Assembly (NCBI RefSeq): GCF_900142075.1
Contig: NZ_FQZO01000003.1
Location: 310,001-374,000, forward strand
Origin: Clostridium amylolyticum
GTDB taxonomy: Bacteria; Bacillota; Clostridia; Clostridiales; Clostridiaceae
DNA length: 64,000 nt
Reading direction: 5' to 3'
Under the pieces are notes generated by a model. The model was not told where the DNA came from, ran no database searches, and worked only from the letters and a program-made list of their open reading frames with translations. Both the position numbers and the translations under genes were made by a program. Below are positions 42,557 to 50,765 of this stretch, in pieces. The first letter of the stretch is position 1. Every line of letters starts with the position of its first letter.

Positions 42557-44108
42557 GTATAAATGGTGGGGAAAAGGAGATTTGGATGCAGCCTTTGGCT
42601 TATTCTTTGATGGCTTCTCAAAAATCCTCACTGCTACCGGTATTATGATTTATGCTTTTGGTATGCCTGCTTCTATTGTTATTGGCAAAATCCTTCCAGC
42701 AATTGGAGTGGTAAATTTCCTAGGTAACCTATGGTACTTTTATGAGGCAAAGAATTTAGCTGAAAAGGAAAGACGACAGGATGTAACATCTCAGCCTTTT
42801 GGAATAGGGGCTTCACAATTAACAGGCTGGCTTTATCTTATTATGGGACCTATTTATTGGCATTCAGGAGATGCCATGCTCGCTTATCGTATAGCTTTAT
42901 CTGCAGCCTTCATAGGCAGCCTTGTAGAAATAGCAGGAGCTTTTTGTGGACGATGGATTATAAGAGTTATACCCCATAGCGCTTTAATGGGAAATATGGC
43001 TAGTGCAGCTATAGTATGGCTTTCCTTTGTAGGCATGGCTTTTGTATTTGATAAGCCTATATACGCAGTATTGCCATTATTTATTATTATAGTGGACTAC
43101 CTGGGAAAAGCAGACAAGCGCTTTACTAAGATACCTTCTGGGATAATTGCTATAGGAATTGGAGCTGTAATTTCATGGACCTCAGGTTATTTAACTCTAG
43201 ACAATTTAGTTTCATCCTTTAGTCAAGTGGGTTTCAATTTACCACAGACCTTTTTTGGAGAAATTGTTGCTGGTTTAAAAAGCATAGTTCCATACTTACC
43301 AATTATAATACCTTTGCAAATCAATAATTTTCTCACCACCCTTCAAGGACTTGAGTCTGCAAAGGAAGCTGGAGATGACTATCCTCAGCGTCAATCTATG
43401 ATCATGGATGGAGTATCTACTATGATCGGTTCATTTTTAGGAAACCCTTTTCCTACCACCGTTTACTTTGGACATCCTAGTTGGAAGGAGATAGGGGCAA
43501 GAGCAGGATATTCTGTGGTGGTAGCCTTTGCTTATTTGATTATAGGGCTTAGTGGTTTGACGGGAATAGTTATGGCTATTATTCCACATGAAGCAGTTAT
43601 GGTTTTACTTATATTCGTAGGTATTTCTGTGGCAACCAGCACACTTCAAAATATGGATAAAAAATACTTTACAGTGGTGTTGCTTTCATTGATACCAATT
43701 GTATTTCAATATATTCAAGTACTTATAGATTCAGCTGTACAAGCTGCTGGAACTACCACAGCGCAAATTGCTACTGAAAAATTTGCAGAGTATTCAGTGC
43801 CTATTAAAGGAATACAAATTCTAAGCTATGGTGCCTTTTTATCAAGCCTTTTAATGGCAGCTTTACTTGCTTATGTTATAGATAAAAAATATTCTCATGC
43901 AGGAATATGTGCCATAGTATTAGCCGTTTGCTCATTGGTTGGAATAATTCATTGTGAGTCTATATCATTATTTCCTAAAGACGGAGTAATATTAGGAGTT
44001 ATTTATATGATTGTGGCATTAACTCTATTCAGTAAAAAGTACTTACTAGAAAAACAAGGGGGAAAAGTTTTATCAGAAGATATGAGTTCTATCCCTAATT
44101 TAAACTAA
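42546..44108 (+). CDS. NCS2-type xanthine/uracil-like permease (first paralogue)
   Basis: About 520 residues and 11-13 transmembrane helices. Starts KWWGKGDLDAAFGLFFDGFSK; central NNFLTTLQGLESAKEAGDDY and FLGNPFPTTVYFGHP correspond to the TM8-TM10 substrate region of NCS2 carriers, with the conserved Glu and a helix-breaking NP. Proton-driven uptake of a purine, pyrimidine or similar heterocycle is the family role. Clearly paralogous to the permease at 45407, which shares the DLDA..G.FFDGFSK start. The ATG 42546 is chosen because the family match begins there; GTG 42525 also lacks a ribosome site. Confidence 0.88.
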   Translation: MKFKYKWWGKGDLDAAFGLFFDGFSKILTATGIMIYAFGMPASIVIGKILPAIGVVNFLGNLWYFYEAKNLAEKERRQDVTSQPFGIGASQLTGWLYLIMGPIYWHSGDAMLAYRIALSAAFIGSLVEIAGAFCGRWIIRVIPHSALMGNMASAAIVWLSFVGMAFVFDKPIYAVLPLFIIIVDYLGKADKRFTKIPSGIIAIGIGAVISWTSGYLTLDNLVSSFSQVGFNLPQTFFGEIVAGLKSIVPYLPIIIPLQINNFLTTLQGLESAKEAGDDYPQRQSMIMDGVSTMIGSFLGNPFPTTVYFGHPSWKEIGARAGYSVVVAFAYLIIGLSGLTGIVMAIIPHEAVMVLLIFVGISVATSTLQNMDKKYFTVVLLSLIPIVFQYIQVLIDSAVQAAGTTTAQIATEKFAEYSVPIKGIQILSYGAFLSSLLMAALLAYVIDKKYSHAGICAIVLAVCSLVGIIHCESISLFPKDGVILGVIYMIVALTLFSKKYLLEKQGGKVLSEDMSSIPNLN

Positions 44109-44116
44109 TTTATATG

Positions 44117-44143
44117 CCTTTATGAATTTCCATAAAGGTTTTA
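44117..44143 (+). terminator. Weak terminator-like hairpin
   Basis: CCTTTATG / CATAAAGG stem with TTTTATAT after it, between the first permease and the Mch gene. May be partial attenuation within the cluster. Confidence 0.55.
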
Positions 44144-44269
44144 TATACAAAACATAGTTTAAGACTTAAATTATGTTTAAAGAGATGTATCACTATAAGA
44201 AATTTTAAAGGTATGGCAATAATTAAATTTAGCTTCTTTCAGAAGGTAAAAACCATAGGAGGAATAGAT

Positions 44270-45241
44270 ATGATAAGTGTAAATGAAAAATCTATTAAGC
44301 TTGTAGAAAAGATGATTCAAGACCCTGAAGCTTACAAGGTTAAAGTACATAACATTTGTGGCGCTCATGTTATTGATGCTGGGGTAGAGGCTCATGGAAG
44401 CTGGGAAGCTGCAAAGCTAGTAACAGAAATTTTGTTTGGTGGTTTAAATAAAGTTAACCTTGGAACTTTTCCAGAAAGAATAGGGGGAGTATATTACAAT
44501 TCGGTAGAAGTATATTCTGACCACGTTGTTCTTCAACAAGCTGCATGTAACATTTCTGGATGGGAGCTTCGTCCTGGTAAATATGCTCCTGTATTAGCTG
44601 GACCTGGTAGAACCGTTGCTCGTAAACCAGGAGATTGGTTAGAAAAATACAGTGATTATTCAGATAAGTATCATAAAGCGGTATTAACTGTGGAAAAGGG
44701 CACATTAATGTCTGAAGAAGAAGTGAAAGATTTAATTGATGCTACAGGTATTGACCCAAAAGACTTATACATAATTGTAGCTGCTAGTGGAAGTATAGTA
44801 TGCAGTGTAGAAGTTGCTGCTAGGATAATAGAACAAACTTTACATCGTTTAAAGGAAGAAAAATTTAATTTAGATAATATAGTGGAAGCTCATGGATTTT
44901 GCGTTATTCCTCCAGTAGTGAAGGATGATTTAATAGCTATGGGTAGATTAAATGATGTATTAATGTATGGAGGACAATCTACTTTCACCGTTCATTGCGA
45001 AGACAGTGAAATTGAAAGAGTTATTAATAAAATTACTACAGATAAGTGTCCAGCTTACGGTACTATGTTCCAAAAGGTATATGAAGAGCATGGTTGCGAT
45101 TTTTATCAAGTGCCAATGGAAATGTATTCTCCAGCTAAGGTAGTGATAATCAACGAAAAGACTGGCAGAATATTTAAGGCTGGTGAATTTAATTTAGAGG
45201 TATTAGAGAAATCCTTCAACAATTCTATTTATGATAAATAA
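44270..45241 (+). CDS. mch: Methenyltetrahydromethanopterin cyclohydrolase (Mch) homologue
   Basis: 323 residues, the full length of archaeal and methylotroph Mch. It begins MISVNEKSIKLVEKMI and has VIDAGV, the conserved LFGGL, SGWELRPGKYAPVLAGPGR, GRLNDVLMYGGQSTF, then DFYQVPMEMYSPAKVVIIN and FKAGEFNLEVLEKSF at the end, each aligning to Mch blocks from memory. Mch converts methenyl-H4MPT to formyl-H4MPT in methanogens and methylotrophs, but clostridia use folate and lack methanopterin. A related reaction on another pterin or purine-like ring is inferred. AGGAGGAATAG fixes the ATG at 44270; an upstream frame to 44213 lacks a site. Flanked by two NCS2 permeases. Confidence 0.9.
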   Translation: MISVNEKSIKLVEKMIQDPEAYKVKVHNICGAHVIDAGVEAHGSWEAAKLVTEILFGGLNKVNLGTFPERIGGVYYNSVEVYSDHVVLQQAACNISGWELRPGKYAPVLAGPGRTVARKPGDWLEKYSDYSDKYHKAVLTVEKGTLMSEEEVKDLIDATGIDPKDLYIIVAASGSIVCSVEVAARIIEQTLHRLKEEKFNLDNIVEAHGFCVIPPVVKDDLIAMGRLNDVLMYGGQSTFTVHCEDSEIERVINKITTDKCPAYGTMFQKVYEEHGCDFYQVPMEMYSPAKVVIINEKTGRIFKAGEFNLEVLEKSFNNSIYDK

Positions 45242-45345
45242 AAATAATAAGTAAGAAGTAAGAAGTAAGAAGTAAAAGGTAAAAGAAATAAGAAGTAAGA
45301 AATGTAAATAAAATTCATAAAAACTCTGTGAGTTTTACCCATAAC
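45242..45345. repeat. AAGTAAG tandem stretch plus hairpin
   Basis: Seven-base units close to AAGTAAG are repeated (45248-45300), then AAAACTC-TGT-GAGTTTT (45319-45336). Like the element at 16605, it begins at the stop codon of the upstream gene and has an ACTC/GAGT hairpin core; likely a relative or degraded copy. Confidence 0.6.
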
Positions 45346-45406
45346 TCTTACCTATTTTACCTATCTCAAATCTATAAATATTGCAGATGATTCTGGAGGT
45401 ATAAAA

Positions 45407-46918
45407 ATGGATAATGTAAAAATTCCACTGTTTAAAAAAGCTGATTTAGATGCATCTATAGGTGTATTTTTTGATGGATTCTCAAAAGTTATTGTTGCCA
45501 TTGCAATTTTAGTAGGAACCTTTGGATTGGATAAAAGTATCGTATTTGGTACTATAATGCCTGGACTATTGGTAGGAGTAGTATTACTAAATGGCGGACT
45601 TTGGTTGTACTATCGCAATATTGCAAAACAAAGAAAAGACCCAGATCTTACAGCCATCCCTGCAGGCTTACAAGCAGGACGTATGTTTATATGGTTATTT
45701 AGTATTATGCTTCCTGTTTTCGCTTCCACAGGAGATGCGGTTTTAGCCTTTAAGGTTGGCGTATTTGCAAACTTTGTTGGAAGTGTAGTGTTTATCATAG
45801 GAGCCTTTGTGGTACCTAAATTATTAAAGATAGTTCCTTCAGGAGCGCTATTTGGTTCCTTAGCCGGTGGAGCCATGGCATTTTTAATTTTACAATCCAT
45901 GGATGGGGTTTTAAAAATGCCTGTAGTAGGATGGCTTTCTTTAACTGTATTATTTGTAATTTATTTAGGAAAGATAAATACAAAATTACCTGCAGCTTTA
46001 ATAGCCATAGTGATAGGTTCAGCCATTGCTTGGATTACAGGTGCTATGGGAATAGGGGCAGTAAAGGATTCACTATCCAATGTAAGCGTATATTTGCCAA
46101 AGTTAACTTTATATGCTTTTTCTTCTGATGTTATATCTACAACTATCACATATCTGCCTATTATTATTGTTTTCTCTATCAGTGAAGTAATCACTGGAAT
46201 TCAAGGGGTAGAACAAGCAAGGGAATGCGGAGATGATTTCTTTACTACCACACAGCCATTAGTTATTGCAGGTACTGCAAACTTGATAAGTGCATTTGTG
46301 GGCAACCCTCTTTCCTTAGGTCTTTATTGGGGATATCCAGGCTGGAAGAAGATGAAATCTGGTACAGGCTATCACTTGGGTATTGTGATTTTATACTCAT
46401 TAGTTTGTTTAACAGGATTAACTGCTATTATTAATGCCTTTATACCAGAAGCTACAGTGCTTCCAATACTTATATTTGTTGGTATATCAAGCTATTCACA
46501 AGCTTTCGATGTAGTTACAAAAAAATATTATCCTGCTGTTATATTAGCATCTCTACCTGTGGTTATGGATTTTGTGGTTTCTAAAATGGCAAAGGATGCA
46601 TTACCAGGCTTTACAGTATTCCAACCAGGTTCTGCTTTCATAGGCTTAATAGTAGGCTGCATATTCGTGTATGTTATAGATAATAATTGGAGGAATGCTG
46701 CCATTACTAATATTGTGGCCTTAGGGTTAGCATTAATAGGTATGATTCATTCTCCAGGAATTCTATTTACTGATGGATATGTATTCCAAACAAATTTTGT
46801 AATTGTATATGCTGTTAGTGCAGCAGCATTCTTCGTTATGCATATATTAAAATTTAACCAAAAAGCACATGCTGATGAATTAGCCTTAGAAGAAAAATTA
46901 ATGGCTAAAGAAAGATAA
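45407..46918 (+). CDS. NCS2-type permease (second paralogue)
   Basis: 503 residues with about 12 transmembrane helices. Start LFKKADLDASIGVFFDGFSKVI parallels the first permease; middle helices hold the conserved SEVITGIQGVEQARECGDDF and VGNPLSLGLYWGYPGW, again differing only at the ligand-facing positions. Two different permeases around the Mch gene suggest two substrates, or uptake and export of substrate and product. TCTGGAGGTATAAA before the ATG. Followed after 42 bp by the flavodoxin-type gene. Confidence 0.88.
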   Translation: MDNVKIPLFKKADLDASIGVFFDGFSKVIVAIAILVGTFGLDKSIVFGTIMPGLLVGVVLLNGGLWLYYRNIAKQRKDPDLTAIPAGLQAGRMFIWLFSIMLPVFASTGDAVLAFKVGVFANFVGSVVFIIGAFVVPKLLKIVPSGALFGSLAGGAMAFLILQSMDGVLKMPVVGWLSLTVLFVIYLGKINTKLPAALIAIVIGSAIAWITGAMGIGAVKDSLSNVSVYLPKLTLYAFSSDVISTTITYLPIIIVFSISEVITGIQGVEQARECGDDFFTTTQPLVIAGTANLISAFVGNPLSLGLYWGYPGWKKMKSGTGYHLGIVILYSLVCLTGLTAIINAFIPEATVLPILIFVGISSYSQAFDVVTKKYYPAVILASLPVVMDFVVSKMAKDALPGFTVFQPGSAFIGLIVGCIFVYVIDNNWRNAAITNIVALGLALIGMIHSPGILFTDGYVFQTNFVIVYAVSAAAFFVMHILKFNQKAHADELALEEKLMAKER

Positions 46919-46960
46919 TAAATTTGAGAAATATTTTATTAAGTAAAAAGGAGATTATAT

Positions 46961-47521
46961 ATGAAGACTTTAGTATTTTTTGGTTCTGCAAGAGAAAAGG
47001 GACATACAAAGGCAATGGTGGATTTATTCTTAGAAAACCTAGAAGGTGACAAGGAAATTATCGATGCTTACAGAACAGAAGTTGCACCTTGTAAGGATTG
47101 TCGCTATTGCTGGCACAAAAAGGGATGCAGCATAAAAGATTACATGCAGGATATATATATAAAGATAGAAGAAGCAGACAATATAGTTCTTGCATCTCCT
47201 ATGTATTTTCACTCCATAAGCGGAGAATTAAAATCATTAATCGATCGTCTGCAAGTATATTGGGCAGGTCATGTAAGAAAGGATATGCCTGAACACTTCA
47301 TCAAAAAAGGCGCAATACTAATGGTGGGTGGTGCTCCTAGCTTTGAAAATCAATTTTTAGGAGGAGAGCTTGTATTTAAAAATTTACTTAATGATTTAAG
47401 CACAGAATTACTAGGTGAGGTATGTTTGCCAAACACTGATGTAGATTCCTTAGAAACTAGACAGGATATTGCTGAAAAAGTTATTCAGTTAGCAAAAAAA
47501 ATGAATGAAGCAAACAAATAA
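46961..47521 (+). CDS. Flavodoxin-fold NAD(P)H-dependent oxidoreductase with Cys cluster
   Basis: 186 residues. FGSAREKGHTKAMVD is the FMN phosphate loop and LASPMYFHSISGELKSLIDR the second flavin site. Between them, CKDCRYCWHKKGC has the four Cys seen in iron-sulfur flavoprotein relatives, so an Fe-S centre or a redox dithiol is possible. Likely an electron donor or reductase for the cluster. AAGGAGAT ribosome site. Confidence 0.85.
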   Translation: MKTLVFFGSAREKGHTKAMVDLFLENLEGDKEIIDAYRTEVAPCKDCRYCWHKKGCSIKDYMQDIYIKIEEADNIVLASPMYFHSISGELKSLIDRLQVYWAGHVRKDMPEHFIKKGAILMVGGAPSFENQFLGGELVFKNLLNDLSTELLGEVCLPNTDVDSLETRQDIAEKVIQLAKKMNEANK

Positions 47522-47566
47522 TAAGCATATATTTTAAATTTATATAGAGCAAAGGAGAAGGAAATT

Positions 47567-48298
47567 ATGAAATTTGAAAACAAAGTTGTAATTATAACTG
47601 GTGCATCCTCAGGAATTGGAGAAGGTGTTGCAAAGCATTTTTTAAATGAAGGTGCTAAGGTTGTAGGTTGTGGTGTTGAACCAGCTATGAAAATTGAAGA
47701 CAAAAATGCAATATATGTTCAAGCAGATTTAACTAAATTTGAACAGGCTGAGAAAGTAGTTGCAGAGGCAGTAAAAGCCTTTGGAAAAGTAAACAAGCTT
47801 GTTTGCTGTGCAGGAGTTACATTTATCGGTTCCTTAGAAACTACTTCTTATGAATCCTTTATCCGTGAGCTTGAAATTAACGTAGGCGGAGTGTTTAACA
47901 TGTGCAAAGCTTCAGTGGTTGAACTTAAAAAGCAAGAAAATTCCACTATCGTTACAGTAGGTTCTGACCTTGGAGTACATCCAATTCCAGAAAGAATAGG
48001 CTACTGCCCATCAAAGGCAGCGGTTATTATGCTTACAAAGTGTATGGCTTTGGAACATGCACCACATATACGTGTTAACTGTATATTACCAGGATTAGTT
48101 CGTACACCAATGATTGAACAACGTTTTATGGAAGCTGAGGATCCTAAAGCATTGGAAGAAGCTTATGCAAGTATATACCCACTTCATAAGATGGGTAAAA
48201 TTGAGGATATGGCAAATGCTATTTCCTTCCTCTCCAGTGATGAAAGCGGCTTTATCACTGGAGAAATAATGCATGTTTGCGGCGGAAGCTTAATATAA
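47567..48298 (+). CDS. Short-chain dehydrogenase/reductase (SDR)
   Basis: 243 residues. Cofactor motif TGASSGIGEGVA, CCAG in place of NNAG, catalytic Ser in TVGSDLG, and YxxxK as YCPSKAA. SDRs include pteridine and ketoacyl reductases; a pterin or alcohol substrate is possible in this setting, but not shown. AAAGGAGAAGG upstream; 19 bp before the RibD_C-type gene, so clearly an operon. Confidence 0.92.
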   Translation: MKFENKVVIITGASSGIGEGVAKHFLNEGAKVVGCGVEPAMKIEDKNAIYVQADLTKFEQAEKVVAEAVKAFGKVNKLVCCAGVTFIGSLETTSYESFIRELEINVGGVFNMCKASVVELKKQENSTIVTVGSDLGVHPIPERIGYCPSKAAVIMLTKCMALEHAPHIRVNCILPGLVRTPMIEQRFMEAEDPKALEEAYASIYPLHKMGKIEDMANAISFLSSDESGFITGEIMHVCGGSLI

Positions 48299-48317
48299 GA
48301 AAAAGGAGAGTTAAGAT

Positions 48318-49268
48318 ATGGCAACTTCTTTATTTAAAATGCCCTTTGATGTTGAAAAAATAAAACTAACTAAAATACATGAGAGTGAAGATTTAAAAAA
48401 TGCTAAAGTGGATAATTTAACTTGTAATCATATTAAGGAGATTTACGGTGAGTTAAAGTTCTTAGAACTTCATGAAGATAGACCTTATATGTATACTTCT
48501 TTAGTTACTTCTATAGATGGAAAGATAGCATTTACAGATGCTCCACAAGGACCACTTATAGCTAAATTAAATAATTATGATGAAAATGGTGCCACAGCAG
48601 ACTGGTGGATATTAAATATGCTTCGTACTGTTTCTGATGGTGACATAATTGGAGCAGGTACTATGCAGGCAGAAAGCGACTATACTTGTCACATCTTTGA
48701 TGAAGAGATGGAAGAGGCAAGAATTAAAGCCGGTTTACCTCCTGTACCATGGAATATCATCTCATCCTTAAATGGCAGTGATATACCTTTTGATCATGTT
48801 TTATTTAACACCCCAGAAGTTCCAGTGATGATAAGTACTTCAGCAGCTGGTTTGAAGGTAGTGGAAGAAAACATAAAAAATGATTATGTTGCTATTGGCC
48901 CTGTTTATACTAAGGAAGATGTAACAGAGGAAATGATCCAAAAGATGAAAGATAACCAGGATAAAGTGATAGTTATCGCCACTGGAGATAATGCACCAGA
49001 TTCTAAGCTTTCACTATATATTATGAAGAAATTTGGACTTAACAAAGTTCTTGTAGAAACACCAACATATATGCACTATTTAGTTTCTCAAGGTTTAATG
49101 GATGAGTTGTTTTTCAACTATTCATGCCTTTACGTAGGTGGACAAGCTCTTTCCATAGGTAAGTTTGGAAAGGAATTTGGTTCTCAAGACCATCCTCATA
49201 CAAAGATGCTTTCCATCCATCGCCACAGCGATCATTTCTTCTACTTAAGACATAAGCTAATTTACTAA
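48318..49268 (+). CDS. RibD C-terminal/DHFR-like reductase
   Basis: 316 residues. After an 80-residue N-terminal extension comes a DHFR/RibD_C fold: YTSLVTSIDGKIAF, then DIIGAGTMQAES, VIATGDNAP, and GLMDELFFNYSCLYVGGQAL with the closing substrate loop. RibD_C enzymes reduce pyrimidine or pterin intermediates with NADPH (5-amino-6-ribosylamino-uracil reductase, DHFR relatives). Together with Mch it hints at heterocycle or pterin chemistry. The N-terminal extension is unusual. Last gene of the apparent operon. Confidence 0.85.
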   Translation: MATSLFKMPFDVEKIKLTKIHESEDLKNAKVDNLTCNHIKEIYGELKFLELHEDRPYMYTSLVTSIDGKIAFTDAPQGPLIAKLNNYDENGATADWWILNMLRTVSDGDIIGAGTMQAESDYTCHIFDEEMEEARIKAGLPPVPWNIISSLNGSDIPFDHVLFNTPEVPVMISTSAAGLKVVEENIKNDYVAIGPVYTKEDVTEEMIQKMKDNQDKVIVIATGDNAPDSKLSLYIMKKFGLNKVLVETPTYMHYLVSQGLMDELFFNYSCLYVGGQALSIGKFGKEFGSQDHPHTKMLSIHRHSDHFFYLRHKLIY

Positions 49269-49273
49269 AAGTT

Positions 49274-49323
49274 TTAAAAACAGCAGTTGACCTTACTTTG
49301 TAAAGTTAGCTGCTGTTTTACTA
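49274..49323. terminator. Bidirectional terminator between the RibD_C-type gene and the ROK gene
   Basis: AAAACAGCAG / CTGCTGTTTT plus inner partial pairs, with T or A runs at both ends; it can serve both converging genes. Confidence 0.85.
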
Positions 49324-49353
49324 TAATCATTATTAGCTTTAGTTTATATTCTC

Positions 49354-50514
49354 TTATTCATTTTTTTGAGGATTTGCTAGTATACTTAAAAAATTATAGA
49401 TACACTGTTCAGAGGCACCTAATAGTGCAGCATTTTCTCCTAATTTGGATATTAAAATATCCTGGGTTTGGGTAATGGGAAGAACTATGTTTTTTAAAAC
49501 CTCTGGTATTATATAGGGAAAAGCTGATACTATTATAGAATTTATGATGATAACCTCACAATCCAAGATAAAGATTATATTGGAGATACCAACAGCTAAG
49601 TATCTTGCAAATTTATTTAGAACTTCAATAGCTATAGGATTTTGCGTTTTTACTAAAGCGATAAATTCTTCAATTTCCCTTATAGGCTTTTCTAGATGCC
49701 GGTTCATTTCTTTTATAACTGCATCATTAGAGCAGTATTGTTCCCAACAACCATATTTACCACAAGAACATTGATGAGTTTCATTAAAATTTACCGTATG
49801 ATGACCTACTGCATTAGCAAATCCATGGTGACCCTGTACAAGCTTCCCGTTTATAACTAAACCTGTGGATATAACATCAGTGATATTTATTACAGAAAAA
49901 TTATTATATTCTGGATTATTTTTTTGTTCCGATATGGCCATAAGATTTCCGTCGTTATTAACAAATACTGGAACGTGATATCTTTCCTTTAAAAGATTCA
50001 TTATATCTATATTTCTCCACTTAAGGATGGGCATATTTCTAATTACACCCTCCAAATCTACCACACCTCTTACGGATACTCCAATACCTACCAGACCGTA
50101 GGAGGAAGGGGGCATTTTATCTATTAATTTATCTAAAAGAGTATAGAGCTGCTTATAGTTGGTCACAAAATGATTGCCTACTAAGGGTATATTATGTGTT
50201 TCTATGATATTATTGCACAAGTCAGTTAAGATTACTCTTATTTTTGTAACTCCCATATCCATGGAAATACAATATCCAGCATTGGCAATCTGCATGAGCA
50301 TAATAGGTTTTCTCCCGCCTGTAGAATCCCCTAAATCTGTTTCCCTCAATATATCAAGGTCAATCCATTCCTTTACAATGGTAGACACTGTAGCCTTGTT
50401 AAGCCCCGTTAACTCTGATATTTTCGCACGAGAAATAGCTTTATTCTTTACGATAGTTTCAATAATCTTCATACGATTTGCTGTCCTAATATCCTTAGTT
50501 TGTTCTATTTTCAT
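49354..50514 (-). CDS. ROK family transcriptional repressor
   Basis: 386 residues. N-terminal winged helix (ISRAKISELTGLNKATVSTI, about 27-46), then the ROK sugar-kinase-like domain with the zinc motif CSCGKYGCWEQYC (about 253-265) and MDMGVTKIRVIL replacing the kinase DxGGT. It is a NagC/XylR-type repressor rather than a kinase. It is convergent to the RibD_C gene and divergent from the large oxidoreductase. It likely controls this neighbourhood; a TTGTTTA...TAAACAA operator lies before the first permease. Ribosome site TTGAGGTGA on the minus strand. Confidence 0.9.
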   Translation of the reverse strand: MKIEQTKDIRTANRMKIIETIVKNKAISRAKISELTGLNKATVSTIVKEWIDLDILRETDLGDSTGGRKPIMLMQIANAGYCISMDMGVTKIRVILTDLCNNIIETHNIPLVGNHFVTNYKQLYTLLDKLIDKMPPSSYGLVGIGVSVRGVVDLEGVIRNMPILKWRNIDIMNLLKERYHVPVFVNNDGNLMAISEQKNNPEYNNFSVINITDVISTGLVINGKLVQGHHGFANAVGHHTVNFNETHQCSCGKYGCWEQYCSNDAVIKEMNRHLEKPIREIEEFIALVKTQNPIAIEVLNKFARYLAVGISNIIFILDCEVIIINSIIVSAFPYIIPEVLKNIVLPITQTQDILISKLGENAALLGASEQCIYNFLSILANPQKNE

Positions 50515-50563
50515 GCCGTCACCTCAACATAATATTGTTAGTTTTATAATAGCATATTTGATG

Positions 50564-50625
50564 AATGGCAGCCATATGAGTTATTAGTGCTTTTTAAATA
50601 ACTAATAACTCATATGACTACCATT
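50564..50625. repeat. Hairpin repeat, family member 1
   Basis: AATGGCAGCCATATGAG(TTATTAG) with CTAATAACTCATATGACTACCATT as the other arm and a 14-nt loop. Same family as 53460, 58519, 59394 and 61803. Confidence 0.85.
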
Positions 50626-50636
50626 GTGTTACTTTT

Positions 50637-50665
50637 TTGACAATGTTGAATTTTCAGAATATAAT
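50637..50665 (+). promoter_or_regulatory. Strong promoter of the large oxidoreductase gene
   Basis: Consensus TTGACA, 17-bp spacer, consensus TATAAT. Start near 50672, leader of about 95 nt. Confidence 0.85.
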
Positions 50666-50765
50666 GAAAATATAATGGTAATAATTTCATAAAATTAAAT
50701 ACCTACTGAAGTTAAAAATTGCAATTAGGAAAAATCAATAGTAAAACTTTTGGGGGGCATTGGGG

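Noticed and set aside
45242..45345. CRISPR or coding tandem repeat
   Set aside because: The repeat units are only about 7 bp with no spacers, and no frame is open across them.
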